A model generated the notes under the pieces. That model saw only the letters and a program-made list of their open reading frames with translations, made no database searches and was not told the DNA's origin. Positions 56,898 through 64,000 of a stretch of DNA of 64,000 bases are shown piece by piece; within the stretch, counting starts at the first letter, position 1; every line of letters starts with the position of its first letter. This DNA is from Deltaproteobacteria bacterium (GTDB lineage: Bacteria > Myxococcota > Myxococcia > Myxococcales > JAHFDP01), in contig JAHFDP010000001.1 in the NCBI GenBank assembly GCA_023248955.1, positions 1 through 64,000 of the forward strand. Direction: 5' to 3'. The translations under genes and the position numbers were made by a program.

Positions 56898-57704
56898 TTA
56901 AAATAAGAACGCCACGCCGCCGGTGAACAAGAGGGTAGAAGCAGAGAGGAAACCGGTGTTGGCTGCCGTCCCGCAGGACGGACTGGAGAGATCGCTCACG
57001 CACTTGCTGCCCTGCGACTGATCGAAGTCTTGCCGATACTTGTCGGCATAGAGGAAGTCGCGCAGCTCGAATTTCAAGCTAATCTGATCGAGAAGAAAAA
57101 TCCTCATCCCAAGACCCAGCTGGAGGTTCGGGGAGATTCCATCTTCGGTCCGAAAAACATCGCACTGGGCCGCGCCGGCGTGCTGAACGCAGAAGGTTAG
57201 TGATTCGTAGTGCATTCCCGCAACGCCGCCACCGGCCAATGCGTAGAACTGGTAGTGAACGGGAAGCTCCGCAAACACGGAAACTTTGCCGTAGACTGGC
57301 GCAAATCGAACAGCAAGGCCGCCGTTCCACTTCATCTGGCCCATCTGCGACATCTCGGACCATTGACGCTTGCTAATGTCGTCCGACGAAGAGGGGATTT
57401 TGGGTAGCTTGTCGCGAACCTTTTGAGCCAAATCGGAGAGGCTGGTCGCGTTGTAGGCGCCGTCCAACTCCAAACCCAACCACTCGTTGAAATTGTAGTC
57501 GACGGCAAGCAAACCGCCGTAGGACTGCGTGAATCGGCTACCGACGGCTGTGGCAAACGAGAGGCCGACTTCAACGCGACCGTTGGTGTGAAAGAGCTTG
57601 TTCTTGATGACGCCGACTTGTGCCTGCGGAATGCCGCCGGTCGTCGCGGCAGCGGCAGGGCTGGCGGCAAAGATGGCGCAGAGCGTTGCGAGAAGCGATT
57701 TCAA
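56898..57704 (-). CDS. GltA/NfsA-like outer-membrane barrel (OMP_myx_plus type)
   Basis: 268 residues. Signal peptide (KSLLATLCAIFAASPAAAA), then a barrel of similar size to its neighbour: VGLSFATAVGSRFTQSYGGLLAVDYNFNEWLGLELDGAYN..., LGLGMRIFLLDQISLKFELRDFLYADKY, ending TGGVAFLF. It is the first gene of the cluster, with a good ribosome site (TTAGGAG) before the ATG. In Myxococcus the matching barrels GltA and GltB anchor the gliding complex at the outer membrane, and NfsA/B export or assemble the spore coat polysaccharide. Confidence 0.8.
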   Translation of the reverse strand: MKSLLATLCAIFAASPAAAATTGGIPQAQVGVIKNKLFHTNGRVEVGLSFATAVGSRFTQSYGGLLAVDYNFNEWLGLELDGAYNATSLSDLAQKVRDKLPKIPSSSDDISKRQWSEMSQMGQMKWNGGLAVRFAPVYGKVSVFAELPVHYQFYALAGGGVAGMHYESLTFCVQHAGAAQCDVFRTEDGISPNLQLGLGMRIFLLDQISLKFELRDFLYADKYRQDFDQSQGSKCVSDLSSPSCGTAANTGFLSASTLLFTGGVAFLF

Positions 57705-57873
57705 CGGTGTCTCCTAATCAACATCAACGACCTAGGGGCACAAACGATAGGCCGCGGGGGCGAAGAAGACGACAAAATCACGCCTGTTAGTCGAGGGATC
57801 AAGGGGTAAAACGCGTACCATACGCAGAATGCGGATGTCTATCGAGATCGGGCGGATGACGGAGAATAAGAAA

Positions 57874-57914
57874 CGGTCCCTCGAAACAGGCCCGAAGGCC
57901 ATCTCGAGGGACCG
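57874..57914 (-). terminator. Intrinsic terminator of rplC
   Basis: An 11-bp perfect stem (CGGTCCCTCGA, with 57904-57914) with an inner GGCC...GGCC pair, read on the minus strand 17 bases after the rplC stop and followed by TTTCTTATT. The rest of 57705-57931 is the leader of the envelope cluster; no clear promoter is seen. Confidence 0.75.
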
Positions 57915-57931
57915 CGAGAGATGCAGGCGAA

Positions 57932-58654
57932 CTATTTCTTCGCGGCGGCTGCCTTCTTCTCAGCCTTCGAAGCCTGCTGAATCACCTTGCGGATGGGGCC
58001 CTTCGTGGCCGGGAAGACCAGCACAATCTGCTGGTCGCGTCCCGAAACCCCACCCTTCACGAGCATCAAGTTGTTCTCGACGTCGACGTCCACCACCGTG
58101 AGGTTTTGCGTGGTGCGGTTCTCGACGCCCATGTGGCCAGGCATGCGCTTGTTCTTGAAGACGCGTCCCGGCGTTTTACGCTGTCCGATGGCGCCGATGT
58201 GACGGTGGAGCTCGTGCGCCGTCGAGCTGTCGCGGGCGGCGCCCTTCATGTGGTGGCGCTTGAAGACGCCCGAGAAGCCACGACCTTTGGTGATGCCGGC
58301 GATATCGACGCGCGTGCCCTTCTTGAAGAGGTCGGCTTTGACCACCGTACCCACTTCGAGCTTGGCCACGTCGGCCGGCTCCATGCGGAATTCACGAACG
58401 ACTTTCATTGGCGCCTGGCCGAACTTCTTGAACTGGCCGGCTTCGGGCTTGGTGATGCGCGGCGCGCCGTCCTTGTCCTTGCGGATGGCGTCGTCGAAAC
58501 CGAGGGCGATGGCGCTGTACTTATCCTTTTCCATTGTGCGCTTGTAGAGCACGGTGCAGGGACCGAGCTGGAGCACGGTGACCGGAACTTGCGTGCCGTC
58601 TTCGAGAAATACCGAGGTCATGCCGACTTTGCGACCGATGAGTCCCTGGGACAT
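57932..58654 (-). CDS. rplC: Ribosomal protein L3 (uL3)
   Basis: 240 residues. All L3 blocks are visible: the start GLIGRKVGMTSVFLEDGTQVPVTVLQLGP, the central DIAGITKGRGFSGVFKRHHMKG, GQRKTPGRVFKNKRMPGHMG and VKGGVSGRDQQIVLVFPA. L3 binds 23S rRNA near the peptidyl-transferase centre and starts 50S assembly. The usual neighbours rpsJ, rplD and rplW are absent; the gene stands alone with its own promoter and terminator. It may be a relocated single copy or a second copy. The ATG at 58654 is the natural L3 start, with GGAAGG upstream. Confidence 0.95.
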   Translation of the reverse strand: MSQGLIGRKVGMTSVFLEDGTQVPVTVLQLGPCTVLYKRTMEKDKYSAIALGFDDAIRKDKDGAPRITKPEAGQFKKFGQAPMKVVREFRMEPADVAKLEVGTVVKADLFKKGTRVDIAGITKGRGFSGVFKRHHMKGAARDSSTAHELHRHIGAIGQRKTPGRVFKNKRMPGHMGVENRTTQNLTVVDVDVENNLMLVKGGVSGRDQQIVLVFPATKGPIRKVIQQASKAEKKAAAAKK

Positions 58655-58791
58655 TTGGTAATACCTTCCTTCGCGCACTTCTGGCGCATGAGCCATCCGC
58701 GTCGTTGCGCCGTCACGACCTCACCTTGAGGCCGGCGGACGGGGGCGGCCTTGGAGAACCGCTGACGATGGCATAGCGCTTCCAAACCGGC

Positions 58792-58822
58792 GGGCGCCAA
58801 TCTCCTCTCGGAGAAGGCGCCT
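58792..58822 (-). promoter_or_regulatory. Leader hairpin of rplC mRNA
   Basis: On the minus strand GGCGCC, TCTCC-GAGA-GGAGA and a second GGCGCC form a two-part stem with a GAGA tetraloop at the very 5' end of the predicted transcript, leaving a leader of about 160 nt before the start codon. Confidence 0.45.
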
Positions 58823-58851
58823 CATATAGTCCGGCTAACCTGCGATGTCAA
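58823..58851 (-). promoter_or_regulatory. Sigma-70-type promoter of rplC
   Basis: On the minus strand TTGACA (58851-58846) and TATATG (58828-58823) are separated by 17 bp. Strong -35 match and ideal spacing; it points toward rplC. Confidence 0.7.
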
Positions 58852-58962
58852 AGCGCCAGACGACTCGACATTCCGCGGGCAAACGGTTGCCCGTCCAACA
58901 TTGCGTGCGCATATTGAAACCGCATCTTGGGGACCACAAATCATCGATTTTCGGAAGGCCTA

Positions 58963-59256
58963 ATGAAGGATTTCTTCGAGTTCAGACGCGTGCAGACGAG
59001 CGGCGGCGTGGTGCTGCTTCTAGAGGGCGATCTCAACGCGCGGACCGCGTGCGAGGTGCGTCGAGCGATGGATGCGGAGTCGTCGCCGGTGGTGCTGGAT
59101 GTCTCGCGAATCCGACGATTCGAGGATACGGCGGTCCCCGTACTGTCATTCGTCATGCGCGAGCACACCGTTCACATGCGTGGGCTGGGCGAGCACTGGC
59201 GGAAGATGTTCCGCTACTTTGGCGTGGATGCGGAGCGAGCGTCGCCTTCCGCCTGA
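58963..59256 (+). CDS. STAS-domain protein
   Basis: 97 residues forming one STAS domain: VQTSGGVVLLLEGDLNARTACEVRRAMD, VVLDVSRIRRFEDTAVPVLSFVM. The loop where anti-sigma-factor antagonists carry the phospho-acceptor Ser reads RRFEDTAVPVL, with Thr instead of Ser. It may be a target of a serine kinase, but no such kinase is adjacent. The ATG at 58963 follows GGAAGG. The 3' end overlaps that of the convergent kinase-like gene by 43 bases, so the two genes could affect each other's expression. Confidence 0.75.
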   Translation: MKDFFEFRRVQTSGGVVLLLEGDLNARTACEVRRAMDAESSPVVLDVSRIRRFEDTAVPVLSFVMREHTVHMRGLGEHWRKMFRYFGVDAERASPSA

Positions 59257-59873
59257 GGCGCAAACGCCATTTCGAGCGCGCCGCCCTTCTCCACCAGCGT
59301 GCCGCCAAGCGCTTCGACTGCCGCTTTCGCGTAAGCACCTACCAGGGTTAGGCCAACGGGATCGCCCGGCGGCTCCTCCTCGGGAGGAACCTGTTGGATT
59401 GGACGTTCCGCGTGCGACAAACGGAGCCTTGCCAGCGAACCATCGAGTCGAATTTCGCCGCCTCCGCGAAAAATTTCCCGCTCGAGGAGCGCCGACAGAA
59501 CATTCAGGAGGAGCGACGAATCGGTCTGAAGGATTCCCGACTGAACGTCGACCACGAGCGAGACCCCTTTTTCTTTCGCCAACGCGCGCAGACCGTCGGC
59601 CGCCTGCACCGCGTGCAAACGAATATCGATGGGCTCTAGGTGAAACTCCATCACGCCCAACGCCATCCGCTCGAGGGAAAAATAGTCCTCAATGAGGCGC
59701 CGCATTCGCCTGAGTGAGCGGAGGCCCAACGTGGTCAGTCGATCGCCGCGCTCGCCGCCACGCTGTTCCGGCGACATGCGCGCCAGGAGATCCATTGACC
59801 AGAGCGCGGTCGATAGCGGGTTCTTGAGCTCGTGGCTGACGAACGAGAGGAAGCGAAGGCGTTGTTTGGACAC
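59214..59873 (-). CDS. Histidine-kinase fragment with degenerate ATP-binding domain
   Basis: 219 residues. The dimerisation/phosphoacceptor helix is intact (FLSFVSHELKNPLSTALWSMDLL, His about 14). The ATPase part is poor: the N-box, normally NxxxNAxK, reads LLNVLSALLEREIF; the G1 DxGxG motif is missing; only a G2-like GLTLVGAYAKAAVEALGGTL remains. There is no sensor or membrane domain and a stop codon lies three codons before the GTG start. It may work as a phosphotransfer or scaffold protein lacking kinase activity, or be a decaying gene. Convergent overlap with the STAS gene. Confidence 0.7.
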   Translation of the reverse strand: MSKQRLRFLSFVSHELKNPLSTALWSMDLLARMSPEQRGGERGDRLTTLGLRSLRRMRRLIEDYFSLERMALGVMEFHLEPIDIRLHAVQAADGLRALAKEKGVSLVVDVQSGILQTDSSLLLNVLSALLEREIFRGGGEIRLDGSLARLRLSHAERPIQQVPPEEEPPGDPVGLTLVGAYAKAAVEALGGTLVEKGGALEMAFAPQAEGDARSASTPK

Positions 59874-60040
59874 GTGTTTTTCAACCTAGGCATGGTGTTG
59901 GGCTCCAGGCAAGCGGAAAGCCGGTCGCCCGGCGCCGATTGAAAAGAAGAGTGAACGTCTTGGAGAGGAAAGTGAACGAAATGGAACATGCTGAGCGCCG
60001 CCAAAACGGGACCGTCTCTCAGACGACAAATCGAGCGGCC

Positions 60041-60056
60041 TGGCACACCCGCTGCA
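60041..60056 (+). promoter_or_regulatory. Sigma-54-like promoter upstream of sigma factor gene
   Basis: TGGCACACCCGCTGCA keeps the -24 GG and -12 GC with 10 bases between them and differs from the TGGCAC-N5-TTGCA pattern by one base. It lies 60 bases upstream of the sigma factor start. Confidence 0.45.
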
Positions 60057-60115
60057 ACCGTTCTGTTTGAAGCCCAACGTCGCTGCCCATCAAAGTTAGC
60101 CAGGAGGCCCTCCCC

Positions 60116-61006
60116 ATGCATCTTTCTACCGTCCCCTCATCGTCCGGTTCGCTGGCGATGTACCTCTCCGAGATCAACCAATTTGCGCTGCTCAAAGTCG
60201 AAGAGGAGCAGCGGCTCGCTCGGCTGTTTCGCGACAAGAAGGACATGGACGCGGCGCATACGCTCGTCACCAGTAACCTGCGCTTCGTGGTCAAGGTGTC
60301 CTACGAGTACCGCTCGTACGGGCTCAAGATGGCCGACCTGATTCAAGAGGGAAACATCGGGCTCATGAAGGCGGTGCAGAAATTCGATCCGGACAAATAC
60401 ATCCGGCTCATCTCCTACGCGGTCTGGTGGATTCGCGCCTACATTCAGAATTATATATTGAAGAGCTGGAGCCTGGTGAAGCTGGGAACCACGCAGGCGC
60501 AGCGCAAGCTCTTCTTCTCGCTGGCGCGGACCAAGCGTGAGCTGGAACGGCTTTCGGGCGGCGCTTCGCTGGACAATGATCCGGCGCGCATCGCCAAGAA
60601 GCTCCACGTCAAGCCCATCGAAGTCCAGGAGATGAGCCAGCGCATGGAGGGCCGCGACCTCTCGCTGGATGCGCCAATGGGCGATGACGGCGGCAACAGC
60701 CACGTCGATTTCGTGGTGGGCAGCTCGGAGCCGCAAGACGATGTGCTGGCGCAGTCGGAAGAGGACGGGATCGTGCGCGCGCGAATCGAACAGGCGCTCT
60801 TGCGGCTTGATCCTCGCGAGCGGTTCATCATCGAGCAGCGGGTGATGGGTGACCACCCCATGACGCTCAAAGAGCTCGGCGAGCACTTTGGGTTTTCGCG
60901 TGAGCGGGCACGGCAGCTGGAAATTCGGGCCAAGGAAAAGCTGAAGCTCGAGCTGAGCCGCGTGATGGGGGATGTAATGCCGGAGCTGGTGGCCCGCTAT
61001 GCGTAG
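60116..61006 (+). CDS. RpoH-type RNA polymerase sigma factor
   Basis: 296 residues, sigma-70 family group 3 near RpoH. Region 1.2/2: [26 protein letters not shown]; region 2: [62 protein letters not shown]; an RpoH-box-like [15 protein letters not shown]; region 4: [26 protein letters not shown]. In Myxococcota several RpoH-like factors act in development and stress, so the role could be heat shock or development. AGGAGG lies 8 bases before the ATG. A sigma-54-like sequence at 60041 could drive it. Confidence 0.9.
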   Translation: MHLSTVPSSSGSLAMYLSEINQFALLKVEEEQRLARLFRDKKDMDAAHTLVTSNLRFVVKVSYEYRSYGLKMADLIQEGNIGLMKAVQKFDPDKYIRLISYAVWWIRAYIQNYILKSWSLVKLGTTQAQRKLFFSLARTKRELERLSGGASLDNDPARIAKKLHVKPIEVQEMSQRMEGRDLSLDAPMGDDGGNSHVDFVVGSSEPQDDVLAQSEEDGIVRARIEQALLRLDPRERFIIEQRVMGDHPMTLKELGEHFGFSRERARQLEIRAKEKLKLELSRVMGDVMPELVARYA

Positions 61007-61071
61007 GCAGTAGCTCGCGGCATCGCCGCCAAATATGCTAGGGGTCCTCCGAACCCAACTTGGAGGATTCC

Positions 61072-61944
61072 TTGTCCAAACTTCTCGAAGGCAAAGTCGC
61101 GGTCATCACTGGTGCGGGCGGCGGCATCGGCCGCGAGCACGCGCTCTACTTCGGCAAAGAAGGCGCCAAGGTCGTGGTGAACGATCTCGGCGGCGACCGA
61201 TCCGGCGGTGGCAAGGGCGGCGAGATGGCGGACAAGGTCGTCGCGGAGATCAAGGCCGCGGGCGGCGATGCGGTGGCCAATTACGATTCGGTGTCGACGC
61301 GCGAGGGCGCGGACGGCGTGGTCTGGAGCGCGCTGGCCAAGTACGGACGGCTGGACATCCTCGTCAACAACGCCGGCATTTTGCGCGACCGCACGCTCGT
61401 CAACATGAGCGACAGCGATTGGAACCTGGTGCAGGAAGTTCATCTCAAGGGAACCTTTCTCTGCATGCAGGCGGCGGCGCGCACGTTCAAAGTGCAGGGC
61501 AAGGGCGGGCGCATCGTCAACACCACGAGCTACTCAGGGCTCATCGGCAATTTTGGGCAAGGTAATTACGCGGCGGCCAAGGCGGGAATCTACGGCCTCA
61601 CACGCACGGGCGCGCTGGAGTTTGCGCGCATGGGCGTAACGGTGAACGCGGTGGCACCGGTGGCGTTGACGCGCATGACCGAAGATTTGGCGATGTTCAA
61701 GGGCATCGCGCCGGAGAAGATCGGGCCGCAATTCATTTCGCCGGTGGTGGCGTTCTTGGCGAGCGATCTTTCCGCGGATGTCACCGGAACGATCGTCGGC
61801 GTGCAAGGCGGAAAAGTACACGTCTACCGGATGGAGATGAGCGAAGGCGCGACCAAGGATCGCCCGTGGACGCCGGCGGAGCTCAAAGAGCAGTGGGCGA
61901 GCATCATCAGCGGGACCGCGGCCAGCACGGCGATCAAGCTGTAG
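61072..61944 (+). CDS. Short-chain dehydrogenase/reductase (MFE-2/3-hydroxyacyl-CoA type)
   Basis: 290 residues. Rossmann motif ITGAGGGIGREHALYF, then VVVNDLGGDRSGGGKGGEMADKVVAEIKAAGGDAVANYDSV, which is the cofactor-binding wording of the peroxisomal multifunctional enzyme type 2 dehydrogenase domain; NNAG, catalytic Ser in NTTSYSGLIGNFGQGNYAAAK with Tyr and Lys. Likely NAD-dependent oxidation of 3-hydroxyacyl-CoA in beta-oxidation or a related lipid path. A TTG start at 61072 is used because GGAGG lies 5 bases before it; the longer frame begins inside that site. Confidence 0.85.
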   Translation: MSKLLEGKVAVITGAGGGIGREHALYFGKEGAKVVVNDLGGDRSGGGKGGEMADKVVAEIKAAGGDAVANYDSVSTREGADGVVWSALAKYGRLDILVNNAGILRDRTLVNMSDSDWNLVQEVHLKGTFLCMQAAARTFKVQGKGGRIVNTTSYSGLIGNFGQGNYAAAKAGIYGLTRTGALEFARMGVTVNAVAPVALTRMTEDLAMFKGIAPEKIGPQFISPVVAFLASDLSADVTGTIVGVQGGKVHVYRMEMSEGATKDRPWTPAELKEQWASIISGTAASTAIKL

Positions 61945-61945
61945 C

Positions 61946-64000
61946 CTATTCCCCCTTGAGGGGGAGGGCTAGAGTGGGGGGACCGAAACCGTGAAGCGAT
62001 GCTCCCCCAACCTGACCTTCCCCCGTCAAGGGGGAAGGAAATAAATCTGTCGCCACCACCCGATTACGCCCCCCATGTTTCGCTGCGTAAAGGCTCTTGT
62101 CCGCGCATTCGACGAGCGACGCTTTGTCGCGCGCGTCGTCGGGAAACGTGGCCACGCCGATGGAGACTGTCACCCGCACGGGACCTGAGTCAGTGAGCTG
62201 ATCGACGCGTTCGATGGCCGCGCGAATGCGTTCGGCAATCACCAGCGCGCCGGCGCGATCGGTTTCCGGCAGCGCCACCGCGAACTCCTCACCGCCGTAG
62301 CGGGCCACGACGTCGGAGTCACGCGCTTGCGCCGCAAGCATTGTGGCCACGCCGCGCAGAACGGCATCGCCCGCGGGATGGCCGTAGCGATCGTTGACGT
62401 TTTTGAAGTGATCGATGTCGAGTAGCAACAGGCTCACTTTGCGGCCGTACCGATGGGCCTGCTTGAAGGCCGCGTCGAGCAGCTCCTGCATGCGCCGGTG
62501 GTTGTGCAAACCGGTCAGTCCATCGGTGGTGGCGAGCCGTTCGGCGGTCTCGAAGAGCTGCGCGCGAACCAGCGCCTCGGCGGCCTGCAGCGCTAGAATT
62601 TGCAAACGGTGGCGGGATTCGCCGTCGAAAACGCCGCGGCGCGTGCTCATGGCCACCAGCGTTCCCACCGTGCGATCGCCGGCATGAAGCGGAAAAATCC
62701 GCAGCGCGGAGAGCTTCGGGAGCGGCGCGTCCTCGTCGAGAACCACCACGCGATCCATCTCGTCCACCGGGCGGCCGGGCAACGAGGCACCGAGACGAAC
62801 CACGGTGGAAACCAGGCCGGTGTTGTCGTCGAAGGTGCGGCCGGCGAGGGATTCGGCCCCGTCGCCCAGCGCCGCGGCGACCACGTGGCGGCCGCCGCTC
62901 GCGCTCTGCTCGAAGAGCGTCAAGAGGCAACAGTCGAGGTTCGCGCACAGTTCGCGGGCCAGCCGCACCGCCGCTTGCGTGACGTCAGGCGGCTTCACCG
63001 CGCGGTTCAGCTCCTCGATGGCGCGGTAGAAACGCTCCTTCTCGTCCTTTTCGCGGCGAATGGCGGTCATCACGCGCTCGGTCTCCACGGCGCGCAAAAC
63101 CTGCGCGGCCACGCGCTCGAGCAAGCTCAGCTCTTCGGGCGTAAACGGCACCGCCTCCAAGCGATCGGCGAGCAAGACGCCGCGGACACGCGCCTCACCC
63201 TGCGCCGCCGGCTCCAGGAGCGGCACGGCGCAGAAGGCCTTCACGGGCACGCGGTCGGTGTAATACGAAAATGATCGGAGCGATCCACAAAGTCTTACAG
63301 GGAGCCGCTGCTTCACCACGCTGCCCAACGGGCCTTCGCCAGCGCTCATGGCAGCGCGATCGACCGCGTCGGAGGCTGAGACGCATTCGCGCAGCTTGAG
63401 CGAAACGTCGTCGATCGAGAGGAGAAACAGCGCGGTCGAATGCGCCGACAGCGCTTGGTGAGCCACTTCCAGTGCACCGCGTACGAGGCTTTCGACTTCG
63501 CCGACCGAGGCCAGCATCCAACTTCCCGCGGCTTCGGCGGCGTCGGGACCATGCGCGGCGCTGGTGAGGCGGTATTCGCGCGCGCGGAGCTCCGCCTCGC
63601 GAACATGCCGTTCGACGGCACCCCGTTCCGCGTGGGCCGCTGCTTTGAGACGCGCGGCCAACACCGCATGGTAGAGCGCCGCGAAGAGGCAGGTGAAGAC
63701 GATGTGTGTGGCGAGGAGCAGCCAGGGATCGCCGAGATTTCCAAACGCGAAAATGCCAGCGTCGAGCCCAACCGCCGAAGCAACCAGAACGAGCGCCGGC
63801 GCAGTGGGCAGGAAGGCGACGAAGAAGGCGCAGAGCAGATAGACCATCGGATAGAACGAGCTGGCCATTCCACCGGTGAGCTGCGTGACGACCAAGGATG
63901 CGACCAAGAGCGAGAGCCCGAGCTCGACCACTTCGCGCGGCGGCGGCGGCGTGCGATCGAGGCTCCGCAAAGCGCGGCGCACCACGGCCCACGCCAGACC
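61946..64000 (-). CDS. GAF-GGDEF diguanylate cyclase, N-terminus outside window
   Basis: At least 679 residues; the frame is open to the right edge, though a GTG at 63985 could be the start. About five hydrophobic segments near the N-terminus form a membrane domain (VELGLSLLVASLVVTQLTGG..., WLLLATHIVFTCLFAALYHAVL). Two GAF domains follow (about 150-310 and 340-480), then GGDEF (about 485-645) with TTDGLTGLHNHRRM, LLDIDHFKNVND and YGGEEF. An inhibitory RxxD site (RDSD) lies five residues before GGEEF, so product feedback is likely. It makes cyclic di-GMP. The last 30 residues (FPSPLTGEGQVGGASL...) are translated from a palindromic repeat and are not part of the fold. Confidence 0.88.
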   Translation of the reverse strand, partial: GLAWAVVRRALRSLDRTPPPPREVVELGLSLLVASLVVTQLTGGMASSFYPMVYLLCAFFVAFLPTAPALVLVASAVGLDAGIFAFGNLGDPWLLLATHIVFTCLFAALYHAVLAARLKAAAHAERGAVERHVREAELRAREYRLTSAAHGPDAAEAAGSWMLASVGEVESLVRGALEVAHQALSAHSTALFLLSIDDVSLKLRECVSASDAVDRAAMSAGEGPLGSVVKQRLPVRLCGSLRSFSYYTDRVPVKAFCAVPLLEPAAQGEARVRGVLLADRLEAVPFTPEELSLLERVAAQVLRAVETERVMTAIRREKDEKERFYRAIEELNRAVKPPDVTQAAVRLARELCANLDCCLLTLFEQSASGGRHVVAAALGDGAESLAGRTFDDNTGLVSTVVRLGASLPGRPVDEMDRVVVLDEDAPLPKLSALRIFPLHAGDRTVGTLVAMSTRRGVFDGESRHRLQILALQAAEALVRAQLFETAERLATTDGLTGLHNHRRMQELLDAAFKQAHRYGRKVSLLLLDIDHFKNVNDRYGHPAGDAVLRGVATMLAAQARDSDVVARYGGEEFAVALPETDRAGALVIAERIRAAIERVDQLTDSGPVRVTVSIGVATFPDDARDKASLVECADKSLYAAKHGGRNRVVATDLFPSPLTGEGQVGGASLHGFGPPTLALPLKGE
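61951..62039. repeat. Palindromic repeat between convergent genes, translated in frame
   Basis: CCCCCTTGAGGGGG and TTCCCCCGTCAAGGGGGAA palindromes lie in inverted arrangement about 75 bp apart. They share the core of the element at 20-120. The left part carries the stop of the GGDEF gene and starts 7 bp after the dehydrogenase stop, so it may also end transcription from both sides. Confidence 0.75.

Overview
The window is G+C-rich chromosomal DNA, most probably from a member of the Myxococcota or a close deltaproteobacterial relative. Three things suggest this: a block of genes like the Myxococcus Glt/Nfs gliding and spore-coat machinery, a lexA promoter carrying a box of the Myxococcus type, and many regulators with FHA, DUF4388, Roadblock and degenerate histidine-kinase domains. 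A secreted protein with a tail resembling MYXO-CTERM fits the same picture. No rRNA, tRNA, CRISPR array, prophage or transposase was found.

Layout. 1-5.5 kb: a partial DUF4091/GH123-like protein, a DUF3108 protein, small secreted and membrane proteins and a glycosyltransferase. 5.5-10.2 kb: a response regulator/DUF4388/J-domain/TPR protein and an FHA-GAF-class III cyclase, separated by a 1.1 kb non-coding composite inverted repeat. 10.2-21.1 kb: housekeeping genes (purB, purC, a SpoU-type methyltransferase, HIT, sppA, an amidase, mutS) mixed with small regulators and a KGG-repeat stress protein. 21.2-21.9 kb: a VapBC pair. 22.1-27.8 kb: a tightly coupled operon of a UbiB-like kinase and an Mla-type lipid transporter with two different ATPases and two different permeases. 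28-31.5 kb: a membrane protein, lexA, a secreted IPT-domain protein and a DinJ/YafQ pair. 31.8-39.6 kb: a Spy-like protein, then an operon of MarR regulator, LolD-like ATPase, two FtsX-type permeases, a LolA-like protein and an outer-membrane barrel. 39.7-42.4 kb: a GspE/PilB ATPase coupled to a short Ycf46-like AAA protein. 42.4-47.3 kb: a lipase-like lipoprotein, a TerB-like protein, a membrane glycosyltransferase and a GH9 glycosidase.

47.35-57.7 kb holds the most notable cluster: seven genes on the minus strand, reading from 57.7 kb as two outer-membrane barrels, a TPR protein (C-like), a large TPR protein (D-like), a TPR lipoprotein (E-like), a small exported protein (F position) and an FHA/transmembrane/TonB-like protein (G-like). 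They match the core order A-B-C-D-E-F-G of the Nfs/Glt envelope machinery. No H gene and no TolQR-type motor gene lies in the window. 57.9-64 kb: a stand-alone rplC with its own promoter and terminator, a STAS protein, a histidine-kinase fragment, an RpoH-type sigma factor, a short-chain dehydrogenase and a partial GAF-GGDEF protein.

Repeats are a theme. A 225-bp structured element occurs twice (3.9 and 21.9 kb). The 7.5-8.6 kb element contains two inverted copies of a long hairpin whose stems differ by paired changes while the 38-nt loop is identical. A hairpin repeat of the MAGLDPAIH-coding type occurs three times. Several G/C-rich repeats lie inside genes and are translated in frame.
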